Below are positions 1 to 6,732 of a stretch of DNA of 43,614 nucleotides, one piece after another. The position numbers were made by a program, and so were the translations under genes. The stretch lies in the NCBI RefSeq assembly GCF_007992195.1, contig NZ_BJZU01000079.1, positions 1-43,614 on the forward strand. Direction: 5' to 3'. The stretch's first letter is position 1. Each line of letters starts with the position of its first letter. Below the pieces are notes generated by a model. That model worked only from the letters and a program-made list of their open reading frames with translations. It had not been told where the DNA came from and did no database searches. Source of the stretch: Methylobacterium oxalidis. Lineage in GTDB: Bacteria; Pseudomonadota; Alphaproteobacteria; Rhizobiales; Beijerinckiaceae.

Positions 1-24
1 CCCCGAACGGGAGAGGTGGGCACC

Positions 25-1539
25 TCACACGGGCTTCGTCACCTTGCGTCCGCGCGAGGGCCGCGTCATCGCCTCGAGCTCCAGGAGCTCGTGGAGCTGC
101 TCGTCCGTGAGCAGACCCTCCTCCAGCACGAGGTCGGCCACCGGGCGGTTCTCGGCCAACGCGCGCCGGGCGACGCGCGAGCAGGTCTCGTAGCCGAGCG
201 CCGGCACCAGGGCGGTGACGAGGCCGATGCTGCCGTGGACGAGGCTTCGGCAGCGCTCGCGGTCGGCCTCGATGCCCTCGACGCAGCGGCGGGTCAGGGT
301 CTCGACGCCGGCCGTGAGCATCCGGATCGACGAGAGAACGCAGTAGCCGATGGTCGGCTCGAAGGCGTTGAGCTGGAGCTGGCCGCCCTCGGCGCAGAGC
401 GTCACGGTGAGATCCTGCCCGATCACCAGGAAGGCCACCTGGTTCACGACCTCCGGGATCACCGGGTTGACCTTGCCGGGCATGATCGACGAGCCCGCCT
501 GGACCGGCGGCAGGCGGATCTCGCCGAAGCCCGTGCGCGGGCCCGACGAGAGCAGTCGCAGGTCGTTGCAGAGCTTCGAGAGCTTCACGGCGACGCGCTT
601 CAAGACGCCCGAGAACAGAACGAAGGCGCCGAGGTCCGAGGTCGCCTCGATCAGGTTCGAGGCGAGGATCATCGGCTGCCCGGCGGCGCGCGACAGTTCC
701 TCGACGGCGAGAGCCGCGTAGCGCGGGTCGGCGTTGATGCCGGTGCCGATGGCGGTGGCCCCGAGATTGACCTCGCGGAACAGCCCGACGATCTCGGTGA
801 TCCGGGCCACGTCCTCCTTGATCGTGGTGTGGAAGCTGTCGAACTCCTGGCCGAGCGTCATCGGCACCGCGTCCTGGAGCTGCGTACGGCCCATCTTGAG
901 GACGTCGGCGAACTCCACCGCCTTGCCCTTGCAGGCGTAGGCGAGGTCGTCGAGGGCGCGCACCAGCGGCTCGGTGGCGAAGATGACGGCGAGCCGCAGC
1001 GCCGTCGGGTACGCATCGTTCGTCGACTGCGCCATGTTGACGTCGTCGTTCGGATGGAGCGCCGCGTAGTCGCCGAGCGGCCGGCCCATGAGCCGGAGGG
1101 CGACGTTCGCGATCACCTCGTTCGCGTTCATGTTGGTCGAGGTGCCGGCCCCGCCCTGGATCGCGTCGACCACGAAGGATTCGGCGTATTCCTTCTCGCT
1201 CGCGACGAGGGCGCAGGCCCGCTCGATCGCGTCGGCCTTCTCGGGCGCCAGGTAGCCGAGGCGCCGGTTCGCCCGGGCCGCCGCCTGCTTCACCAGGGCG
1301 AGCGCCCGGACGAGCTCGGGAAAGTGCCCCACCGGCACGCCGGTGATCGGGAAGTTCGCCACCGCCCGCTTGGTGTGGATGCCCCAGAGCGCGTCCGCCG
1401 GCACGTCGGCGTAGCCGAGGAGGTCGTGCTCGGAGCGGGTGCGCGAGCCCTCCATTTCGACGGTGCGCACGGTCGAGACCGCGAGGTTGTCCGGCATCCC
1501 GGGCGTCTGCGCGCCCGGCGCTCCCGCTTCCGTGTCCAT
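25..1539 (-). CDS. aspA: Aspartate ammonia-lyase
   Basis: Predicted cytoplasmic enzyme that converts L-aspartate to fumarate and ammonia. The 504-residue protein carries the aspartase/fumarase superfamily signature GSSIMPGKVNP at residues 349-359, whose serine (S351) is the catalytic base in the family. It also has GTSTNMNANEVIAN at 132-145, which is the aspartase form; class II fumarases have a longer GSGTQSNMN version. An N-terminal extension of about 28 residues precedes the usual family start near M29 (position 1455). I keep the start at 1539 because GGAGG lies five bases upstream of it, while M29 has no visible ribosome site. The gene lies 86 bases downstream of the tungstate-binding protein gene on the same strand. 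A 10-bp inverted repeat in that gap includes the ribosome site. Fumarase or another superfamily lyase is less likely. Confidence 0.9.
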   Translation of the reverse strand: MDTEAGAPGAQTPGMPDNLAVSTVRTVEMEGSRTRSEHDLLGYADVPADALWGIHTKRAVANFPITGVPVGHFPELVRALALVKQAAARANRRLGYLAPEKADAIERACALVASEKEYAESFVVDAIQGGAGTSTNMNANEVIANVALRLMGRPLGDYAALHPNDDVNMAQSTNDAYPTALRLAVIFATEPLVRALDDLAYACKGKAVEFADVLKMGRTQLQDAVPMTLGQEFDSFHTTIKEDVARITEIVGLFREVNLGATAIGTGINADPRYAALAVEELSRAAGQPMILASNLIEATSDLGAFVLFSGVLKRVAVKLSKLCNDLRLLSSGPRTGFGEIRLPPVQAGSSIMPGKVNPVIPEVVNQVAFLVIGQDLTVTLCAEGGQLQLNAFEPTIGYCVLSSIRMLTAGVETLTRRCVEGIEADRERCRSLVHGSIGLVTALVPALGYETCSRVARRALAENRPVADLVLEEGLLTDEQLHELLELEAMTRPSRGRKVTKPV

Positions 1540-1544
1540 CGGGT

Positions 1545-1592
1545 CCTCCGGGTCGAGTCAGGGCCGGGCGAGAAGCCTAACAGACCCGGAGG
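1545..1592 (-). promoter_or_regulatory. Inverted repeat covering the aspA ribosome-binding site
   Basis: On the minus strand a perfect 10-bp stem joins CCTCCGGGTC (1592-1583) to GACCCGGAGG (1554-1545) across a 28-nt loop. The downstream arm contains the GGAGG Shine-Dalgarno element of aspA, five bases before its ATG. In RNA the upstream arm could act as an anti-Shine-Dalgarno. The same hairpin could instead partly terminate the tupBCA transcript, but no T-run follows it. Confidence 0.45.
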
Positions 1593-1625
1593 CGCGTCGC
1601 AGGGATCAGGCCAGGGTGCGGCCGA

Positions 1626-2471
1626 TCACGATTTGCCGGGCTCGGCGTTCGGGAAGAAGAGCTGCTCGCCCTCGATCTTGTAGTCGGCGATGGTGCGCTG
1701 GCCCTCCGGCGAGACCAGCCAGTCGATGAAGGCCTGCCCCTCCTTGGCCTTCACCTGCGGGTGCTTCTCGGGATTCACCAGCATCACGCCGTACTGGTTG
1801 AACAGGCGCTTGTCGCCCTGCACGAGGATCGCGAGGTCGCCGCGGTTCTTGAAGGACAGCCAGGTGCCGCGGTCGGCGAGGATGTAGGCGTTGGCCGCCG
1901 AGGCTGTGTTGAGCGCCGGGCCCATGCCCTGGCCGACATCCTTGTACCACCCGCCCTTGGCCGCGACGGGGTCGATCCCGGCGTCCTTCCAGTAGCGCAG
2001 CTCCGCCGCGTGGGTGCCCGAGCGGTCGCCGCGGGACACGAACGGCGCCTTGGCGGCCGCGATCCTGGCGAATGCCGCCGTCACGTCGGAGCCCTTGGCG
2101 CCGGCCGGGTCGGCCTTGGGGCCGATCACCACGAAGTCGTTGTACATCACGGCGTGGCGCTTGGTGCCGAAGCCCTCGGCAACGAACTTCTCCTCCGCGG
2201 CCTTGTCGTGGACGAAGACCACGTCGGCGTCGCCGCGGCGGCCGACGTCGAGCGCCTGCCCGGTGCCGAGGGCCACCACCTTCACGCCGATGCCGGTCTT
2301 CTCCGTGAACGTCGGCAGCAGGTGCTTGAACAGCCCGGACTGCTCGGTCGAGGTGGTCGAGGCCACGGTGATCGTGCTCTGCGGCTCGGCCGAGGCCGGT
2401 CCGGACAGCGCGGACCCGGCGAGCAGGGCCGTGAGCCCGAGGCTCAGGAGGCTGCGGCGAAGGATGTCCAT
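1626..2471 (-). CDS. tupA: Tungstate/molybdate ABC transporter substrate-binding protein (TupA-like)
   Basis: Periplasmic binding protein of an oxyanion ABC importer, 281 residues. An N-terminal Sec signal peptide (about residues 1-28, ending PASA) is followed by a phosphate/tungstate-type binding fold. The segment ASTTSTEQSGLF near residue 37 matches the TupA motif TTTSTxxxGLL rather than ModA, and VSRGDRSGTH in the middle is another TupA-like oxyanion loop. It is the third gene of the permease-ATPase-binding protein operon, and its start overlaps the ATPase gene by 28 bases. Location beside MoeA and MobB genes and a formate dehydrogenase supports supply of tungstate or molybdate for that enzyme. 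Metal preference is inferred from family resemblance only. Confidence 0.85.
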   Translation of the reverse strand: MDILRRSLLSLGLTALLAGSALSGPASAEPQSTITVASTTSTEQSGLFKHLLPTFTEKTGIGVKVVALGTGQALDVGRRGDADVVFVHDKAAEEKFVAEGFGTKRHAVMYNDFVVIGPKADPAGAKGSDVTAAFARIAAAKAPFVSRGDRSGTHAAELRYWKDAGIDPVAAKGGWYKDVGQGMGPALNTASAANAYILADRGTWLSFKNRGDLAILVQGDKRLFNQYGVMLVNPEKHPQVKAKEGQAFIDWLVSPEGQRTIADYKIEGEQLFFPNAEPGKS

Positions 2472-3169
2472 GGGAGTTCTCCCTTGAGATAGGCGCGGGC
2501 TTCCGCGGTGCGGGGGTGGAAGAGAACCTGACGGGTCGGCCCGTGCTCGACGGCGCGGCCGGCGTCGAGGACGACCACGTCGTCGGCGAGGCGCGCGACC
2601 TGGCCGAGATTGTGCGAGACGATGAGGATCTTGGTGCCGCCACCGGCCATCTCGGCGACGAGCGCCTCGAGCGCCTCGGTCGCCGCAGGATCGAGGCTCG
2701 CGGTCGGCTCGTCGAGGAGCAGGAGCTGCGGCTCCGTGGCCCAGGCCCGGGCGAGGGCGAGGCGCTGCTGCTCGCCGCCCGAGAGCTTGGTTGCCGGATC
2801 GCCCGCCCGCCCGCGCAGGCCGACGCGGGCCAGGGCGCGCTCGATGCGGCTGGTCCGCTCCCGCCGGCTCAGGGCCAGCGGCTCGAGGGCGAGGGCGACG
2901 TTGCGGGAGACGCTGGCGCGCACCAGGGCCGGCCGCTGGAACACGAAGGCGCGGCGGGCCGAGCCGTCCGCGCCGATCCGGATCGTGCCCTCGCTCGGGG
3001 TGAGCAGGCCGTCGATCAGGCGCAGCGTGACGCTCTTGCCCGCCCCGTTCGGGCCGATCAGGGCGGTGATGCCGGGCTCCGCGATCGTCGCCTCCAGGCA
3101 GTCGAGGATGGTCTTGCCGGGGACGCGATAGGCGAGCCGCTCCAGGCGGATCGGCAGGGCGGGGCTCAT
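2444..3169 (-). CDS. tupC: Tungstate-type ABC transporter ATP-binding protein
   Basis: ATPase of the oxyanion importer, 241 residues, energising the permease encoded just upstream. Walker A is GPNGAGKS at residues 39-46, the ABC signature LSGGEQ at 129-134, and Walker B LLLLDEP at 149-155, followed by the D-loop SLD and the switch histidine in VSHNL. The start is the ATG at 3169, which overlaps the permease stop codon as ATGA; longer in-frame extensions reach into the permease gene and are not credible. No C-terminal TOBE/MOP domain is present, so unlike ModC this ATPase lacks a regulatory oxyanion-binding domain, as is usual for Tup systems. Confidence 0.88.
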   Translation of the reverse strand: MSPALPIRLERLAYRVPGKTILDCLEATIAEPGITALIGPNGAGKSVTLRLIDGLLTPSEGTIRIGADGSARRAFVFQRPALVRASVSRNVALALEPLALSRRERTSRIERALARVGLRGRAGDPATKLSGGEQQRLALARAWATEPQLLLLDEPTASLDPAATEALEALVAEMAGGGTKILIVSHNLGQVARLADDVVVLDAGRAVEHGPTRQVLFHPRTAEARAYLKGELPWTSFAAAS

Positions 3170-3861
3170 CCGTAGGCCCTTGCCGCGTAGGCGCGCAGGA
3201 GCGAGGCCGCCATGCTCACCAGGATCACCAGCCCGATCAGGACGAGGCCGAGGGCGAGCGCCAGGGCGAGGTCGCCCTTCTGGGTCTCCAGCGAGATCGC
3301 CGTCGTCATGGTGCGGGTGAAGCCGTCGATGTTGCCGCCGACCACGAGTACGGCGCCGATCTCCGAGATCGCCCGGCCGAAGGCGGCGAGCACCGCCGTG
3401 AGGAGGGAGAAGCGCACGTCGAAGATCAGGATCCCCGCCCGCCGCCACGCGGACAGGCGCAGCGAGCGCAGCTGCTCGCCGAGATGCGCCTCGGCATCCG
3501 CGACGATCTGGCGGGTCAGCGCCGCGATCAGGGGCGTCACGAGCACGCTCTGGGCCGCCACCATCGCGGCCGGCGTGAACAGGATGCCGAGTGGGCCGAG
3601 CGGGCCGGAGCGCGAGAGCAGCAGGTAGACCACGAGGCCGACGATCACGGGCGGCAGGCCCATCGCGGCGTTGAGCAGGCCGACCGCGCCCGAGCGTCCG
3701 GGAAAGCGGGAGACGGCGACGAGCGACCCGAGCGGGATGCCGACGAGGCAGCCGATCAGCACCGCCGAGAGGCTGACCCGCAGGGAGAGCCACGCGATGG
3801 CGAAGACCTCGCGGTCAAGGCTCGCGAGACGCGAGAACGTGTCGGACAGGGTCTCGTGCAT
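3166..3861 (-). CDS. tupB: Tungstate-type ABC transporter permease
   Basis: Inner-membrane permease of the oxyanion importer, about 231 residues from the ATG at 3861. An in-frame upstream start at 3915 would add 18 polar residues (RCSRYHEEAERAAPP) that do not resemble a permease N-terminus, so I prefer 3861. Five or six hydrophobic segments are visible, including VFAIAWLSLRVSLSAVLIG near the N-terminus. The cytoplasmic loop with AFGRAISEIGAVLVVGGN is the EAA-type loop that contacts the ATPase. It is first in the operon with ATPase and binding protein, and divergent from the ModE-like regulator 71 bases away. Confidence 0.86.
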   Translation of the reverse strand: MHETLSDTFSRLASLDREVFAIAWLSLRVSLSAVLIGCLVGIPLGSLVAVSRFPGRSGAVGLLNAAMGLPPVIVGLVVYLLLSRSGPLGPLGILFTPAAMVAAQSVLVTPLIAALTRQIVADAEAHLGEQLRSLRLSAWRRAGILIFDVRFSLLTAVLAAFGRAISEIGAVLVVGGNIDGFTRTMTTAISLETQKGDLALALALGLVLIGLVILVSMAASLLRAYAARAYG

Positions 3862-3932
3862 CGGCGGTGCTGCGCGCTCCGCCTCCTCATGGTAACGGGA
3901 GCAGCGCAAATTCAATAGGAAAGCGCTTGCAT
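3862..3932. promoter_or_regulatory. Divergent control region between tupB and the ModE-like regulator
   Basis: This 71-bp gap separates divergent starts and must hold the tup operon and regulator promoters unless they start inside the genes. It contains the 8-bp palindrome AAGCGCTT at 3921-3928, within AAGCGCTTGCAT just before the regulator start. The 9-mer GCGCTTGCA recurs at 13399-13407 in another divergent region. An AGGA element at 3917-3920 could serve as a ribosome site. I could not assign a convincing -35/-10 pair. Confidence 0.35.
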
Positions 3933-4934
3933 ATGTCGGCCGAGCTGCGCCTTGCGGGCACCCTCGACCTCGGGCACGGCTCCGTGCCCCTCGACGCGGC
4001 GTTCGCGCTCCTCGACGCGCTCGCCCGCGAGCGCTCGGTCCAGGGCACCGCTCGGCGGCTCGGCGTCTCCTACCGTTCCGCCTGGGGACGGATCGCGGCC
4101 GTCGAGGCCGCTTGCGGGCAGCCGGTCGCCCTCAAGACGAAGGGGCACGGCTCGGTCCTGACGCCGTTCGGCGAGGCGTTGCGCGCCGCGCTCGCCGAGA
4201 CCTTCGCGGCGACCGATGGGGTGATCTCTGCCGCGCGAGGGCGCCTCGACGGCCGGCTCGCCGTGCTCCTCGCCCCGGCGCCGGCTCGCCTGCGCCTCGC
4301 TCTGAGCCACGACACCCTCCTCTCGGCCGTCGCCAGAACTTGCCCGGGCATCGATGTCAGCGTCGCGGGGAGCGCCGAGGCGCTGGCGAAGCTCGCCTCC
4401 GGCGCGGTCGACGGAGCCGGCTTCCACTTCGGCGAGCGCGCGCCCCGGCCGGGCTCTCCCTTCGCGGCGGTGTTCGCCGAGGCGGAGATCCGCGTCGTGC
4501 CCCTGTTCCTGCGCGAGCAGGGCCTGATGTTCGCCCGCGGCAACCCGCTCGGACTCGGAGGGGTCGCCGACATCGCGGCGCGGCGGGCGCGCTTCGTGAA
4601 CCGCCAGCGGGGCGCCGGAACGCGGCTCTGGTTCGAGCGCCTGTGCGCCGAGGCCGGCGTGCGGCCCGAGGCCGTCCCGGGCTTCGACACGGAGGAGTTC
4701 ACGCACCAGGCGGTCGCCGCCATCATCGCGTCGGGGGCGGCCGATGTCGGCATGGGCACCCGCGCCGTCGCCGCCCGGTTCGACCTCGAATTCCTGCCGC
4801 TCGGGGAGGAGACGTATTTCCTGGCGACGCGCTCGGGCGCGCAGCACCCGGCCCTGGAGGGATTCGTCGGCGCGGTCCGGGCGCAGGCGCGGCACGAGAT
4901 CGGCTACGCCCCGGCCGAGACGGCGCCGATCTGA
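3933..4934 (+). CDS. ModE-like transcriptional regulator with C-terminal molybdate-binding-like (PBP) domain
   Basis: Predicted oxyanion-responsive DNA-binding protein, 333 residues. Residues 20-85 form a ModE/LysR-type winged helix: ERSVQGTARRLGVSYRSAW is the helix-turn-helix and TKGHGSVLTPFG the wing. Residues about 118-325 resemble a periplasmic-binding-protein-like domain (COG1910/PF12727 type) instead of the MOP domains of classical ModE. The oxyanion loop appears to be NRQRGAGTRLWFE, and a later block reads AVAAIIASGAADVGMG. The same blocks recur in the MoeA fusion protein at 6732-8729. Divergence from tupB suggests it controls uptake, but the ligand (molybdate, tungstate or a cofactor intermediate) cannot be read from sequence. 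The ATG at 3933 was chosen because upstream codons are not protein-like. Confidence 0.82.
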   Translation: MSAELRLAGTLDLGHGSVPLDAAFALLDALARERSVQGTARRLGVSYRSAWGRIAAVEAACGQPVALKTKGHGSVLTPFGEALRAALAETFAATDGVISAARGRLDGRLAVLLAPAPARLRLALSHDTLLSAVARTCPGIDVSVAGSAEALAKLASGAVDGAGFHFGERAPRPGSPFAAVFAEAEIRVVPLFLREQGLMFARGNPLGLGGVADIAARRARFVNRQRGAGTRLWFERLCAEAGVRPEAVPGFDTEEFTHQAVAAIIASGAADVGMGTRAVAARFDLEFLPLGEETYFLATRSGAQHPALEGFVGAVRAQARHEIGYAPAETAPI

Positions 4935-4940
4935 GTGTCC

Positions 4941-6194
4941 TTACAGGAGCGTCGCGTGCGGGTGGAACAGGATCGTGTCGCCGTCCGAGACCCCGCGTGA
5001 CTCGTCGGCGAGCTCCGCGAGGCCGTCGCTCCCGGTGAGGGAAGTGATCACCCCGGCGCCGTCCCGGGGATACTTCACGGCTTCGACGCTTCCGTCCGCG
5101 GCCCGCCGCAGGCTGACGCGCACGAATTCGCGCCGGCCCGTCTTCTTGCGGTAGGCGAAGGCCGCGCGCACCGGCACGCCGAGGGGCCGCGCGTATGTTC
5201 CGCCGCCGAGGCGCGCGAGGAGCGGGCGCACCACGAAGAGCAGCGTCACGTAGACCGCAACCGGGTTGCCGGGCAGCCCGCAGAACGGCGTCCCGCCGAT
5301 CACGCCCATCGCCACCGGGCGTCCCGGCTTGATCGCGAGGCGCCAGAAGACGAGGCGCCCCGCCGCCTCGACGGCCGCCTTCACGTGGTCCTCCTCGCCG
5401 GTCGAGACGCCGCCCGACGTCAGGATGAGGTCGTGGCCGGCCGCCGCCTCCGCGAGGCGCTCGGCGAGGCAGCGGGCCTCGTCGCGCAGGATGCCGAGGT
5501 CGCTCACGTCCACGCCGAGGCGCCGGAGGAGCGCGCCGAGCATCACGCGGTTCGAATCGTGGATGGCGCCGGGGCGCAGCGGCCCGCCCGGCTCACCGAG
5601 CTCGTCGCCGGTCGAGAACAGCGCGACGCGAAGACGGCGGCGCACCCGGATCCGGCCATGCCCCGTCGCCGCCGCGAGCGCCAGGTTCTGGGGCGCGAGG
5701 CGCTGTCCGGCGGGGATCGCGACGGCGCCGCGGCCCAGATCTTCGCCGGCCGGACGGGCGTTGGCGCCGCGCTTGAGCCCGGCCGGCAGCAGGACCGCCT
5801 CGCCCTCGATCCGGACGTCCTCCTGCATGAAGACGGTGTCGGCGTCGTCCGGCATCGGCGCGCCCGTGAAGATGCGCACGGCCGCGCCCCGCGCCGAGAC
5901 CCCCTCCGCCGAGGCGCCCGCGGCGAGGCGCCCGCGCGAGGGGAGACAGGTGTCGCCGTCCGGCGCGAGGTCGTCGAAGCGGACCGCGTAGCCGTCCACA
6001 GCCGAGTTGCGGAACGGCGGCAGGTCGATCAGCGCGACCACGTCCTCGGCAGCGATCCGGCCGTCCGCCTCGGCGAGCGCGATCGTCTCGCATTCCTCGA
6101 CCGGCGGCAGGCGCTCCGCGATGAGGCCGAGCGCGTCCTCGATCGTCATGAGCGGGCCGCCGAAGGCGAAGCAGTCGTCAGTCAGCTGCGCCAT
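4941..6194 (-). CDS. moeA: Molybdopterin molybdenumtransferase MoeA (canonical paralogue)
   Basis: Cytoplasmic enzyme that inserts molybdate (or tungstate) into adenylylated molybdopterin. The 417-residue length is normal for MoeA, and the usual motifs are intact: DLPPFRNSAVDGYA near residues 57-70, STGDE at 194-198, TSGGVSTGEEDH at 259-270, KPGRP at 289-293 and GLPGNP at 306-311. It is the last gene of a four-gene cofactor operon. Its start overlaps the end of mobB by 17 bases, implying translational coupling. It converges with the ModE-like regulator gene, with only six bases between stop codons. Of the three MoeA-type proteins here this is the only one with the complete standard layout, so it is the best candidate for general metal insertion. 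Confidence 0.92.
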   Translation of the reverse strand: MAQLTDDCFAFGGPLMTIEDALGLIAERLPPVEECETIALAEADGRIAAEDVVALIDLPPFRNSAVDGYAVRFDDLAPDGDTCLPSRGRLAAGASAEGVSARGAAVRIFTGAPMPDDADTVFMQEDVRIEGEAVLLPAGLKRGANARPAGEDLGRGAVAIPAGQRLAPQNLALAAATGHGRIRVRRRLRVALFSTGDELGEPGGPLRPGAIHDSNRVMLGALLRRLGVDVSDLGILRDEARCLAERLAEAAAGHDLILTSGGVSTGEEDHVKAAVEAAGRLVFWRLAIKPGRPVAMGVIGGTPFCGLPGNPVAVYVTLLFVVRPLLARLGGGTYARPLGVPVRAAFAYRKKTGRREFVRVSLRRAADGSVEAVKYPRDGAGVITSLTGSDGLAELADESRGVSDGDTILFHPHATLL

Positions 6195-6732
6195 GGGATT
6201 CCAGCCTCTCCAGAACCTCGCCGATCGGCTCGGACAGCCCGACGACGAGGTCCGCGATGGCGGCGACGTCGTCGAGGTCGGCCACCGGCCGGCCAGCCTC
6301 CGGGAAGGGCGCGTCGCTCGCGACCGCGACGATACGGGGATCCTGCGGGTGCAGCGGCGCCCGCCCGTTCGCGGCCCGGTGGACTTCGAGCTTCGGGTGG
6401 CTCTCGCGCTTGAAGCCCTCCACGAGGACGATATCGCACGGGGAGAGGCGCCGGAGCAGGTCGGCCAGGCTCGCCTCCGGCGCGTCGCCGAGCTCGTGGA
6501 TCTGCGCCCAGCGCCGGGCCGAGGAGATGATCACCTCGCTCGCCCCGACCTCCCGGTGGACGAAGGAATCCTTGCCCGGCCGGTCGATCTCGAAGGCGTG
6601 GTGGGCGTGCTTCAGGGTCGCGACGCGCAGGCCCCGGCCGGTGAGCGCCGGGATCAGCTTGGCGAGCAGCGTCGTCTTGCCGGCGCCGCTCCAGCCCGCG
6701 AGCCCGATCACGCGCATGCCCGTCCCGACCAT
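6178..6732 (-). CDS. mobB: Molybdopterin-guanine dinucleotide biosynthesis adaptor MobB
   Basis: P-loop GTPase of the MobB family, 184 residues, thought to assist MobA in attaching GMP to molybdopterin to give the guanine dinucleotide cofactor of DMSO-reductase-family enzymes. Walker A is GWSGAGKT at residues 13-20, followed by the family-typical LKHAHHAFEIDRPGKDS and then VEGFKRE. The ATG at 6732 shares one base with the stop of the preceding MoeA fusion gene (TGATG); an internal ATG at 6717 (MRVIGLAG) is an alternative. FdhA in this window needs a bis-MGD cofactor, so the function fits the context. No mobA is present here and it must lie elsewhere. Confidence 0.9.
   Translation of the reverse strand: MVGTGMRVIGLAGWSGAGKTTLLAKLIPALTGRGLRVATLKHAHHAFEIDRPGKDSFVHREVGASEVIISSARRWAQIHELGDAPEASLADLLRRLSPCDIVLVEGFKRESHPKLEVHRAANGRAPLHPQDPRIVAVASDAPFPEAGRPVADLDDVAAIADLVVGLSEPIGEVLERLESHGAAD

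Noticed and set aside
16..1683. A 555-codon plus-strand open frame opposite aspA
   Set aside because: Composition is that of an antisense shadow (repeated Arg/Glu/His/Asp) and it mirrors a complete aspartate ammonia-lyase with all signatures on the minus strand.
1606..2643. A 345-codon minus-strand frame over tupA and the end of tupC
   Set aside because: It is in another frame of the same strand and gives Arg/Gly-rich nonsense, while the TupA frame has a signal peptide and binding motifs.
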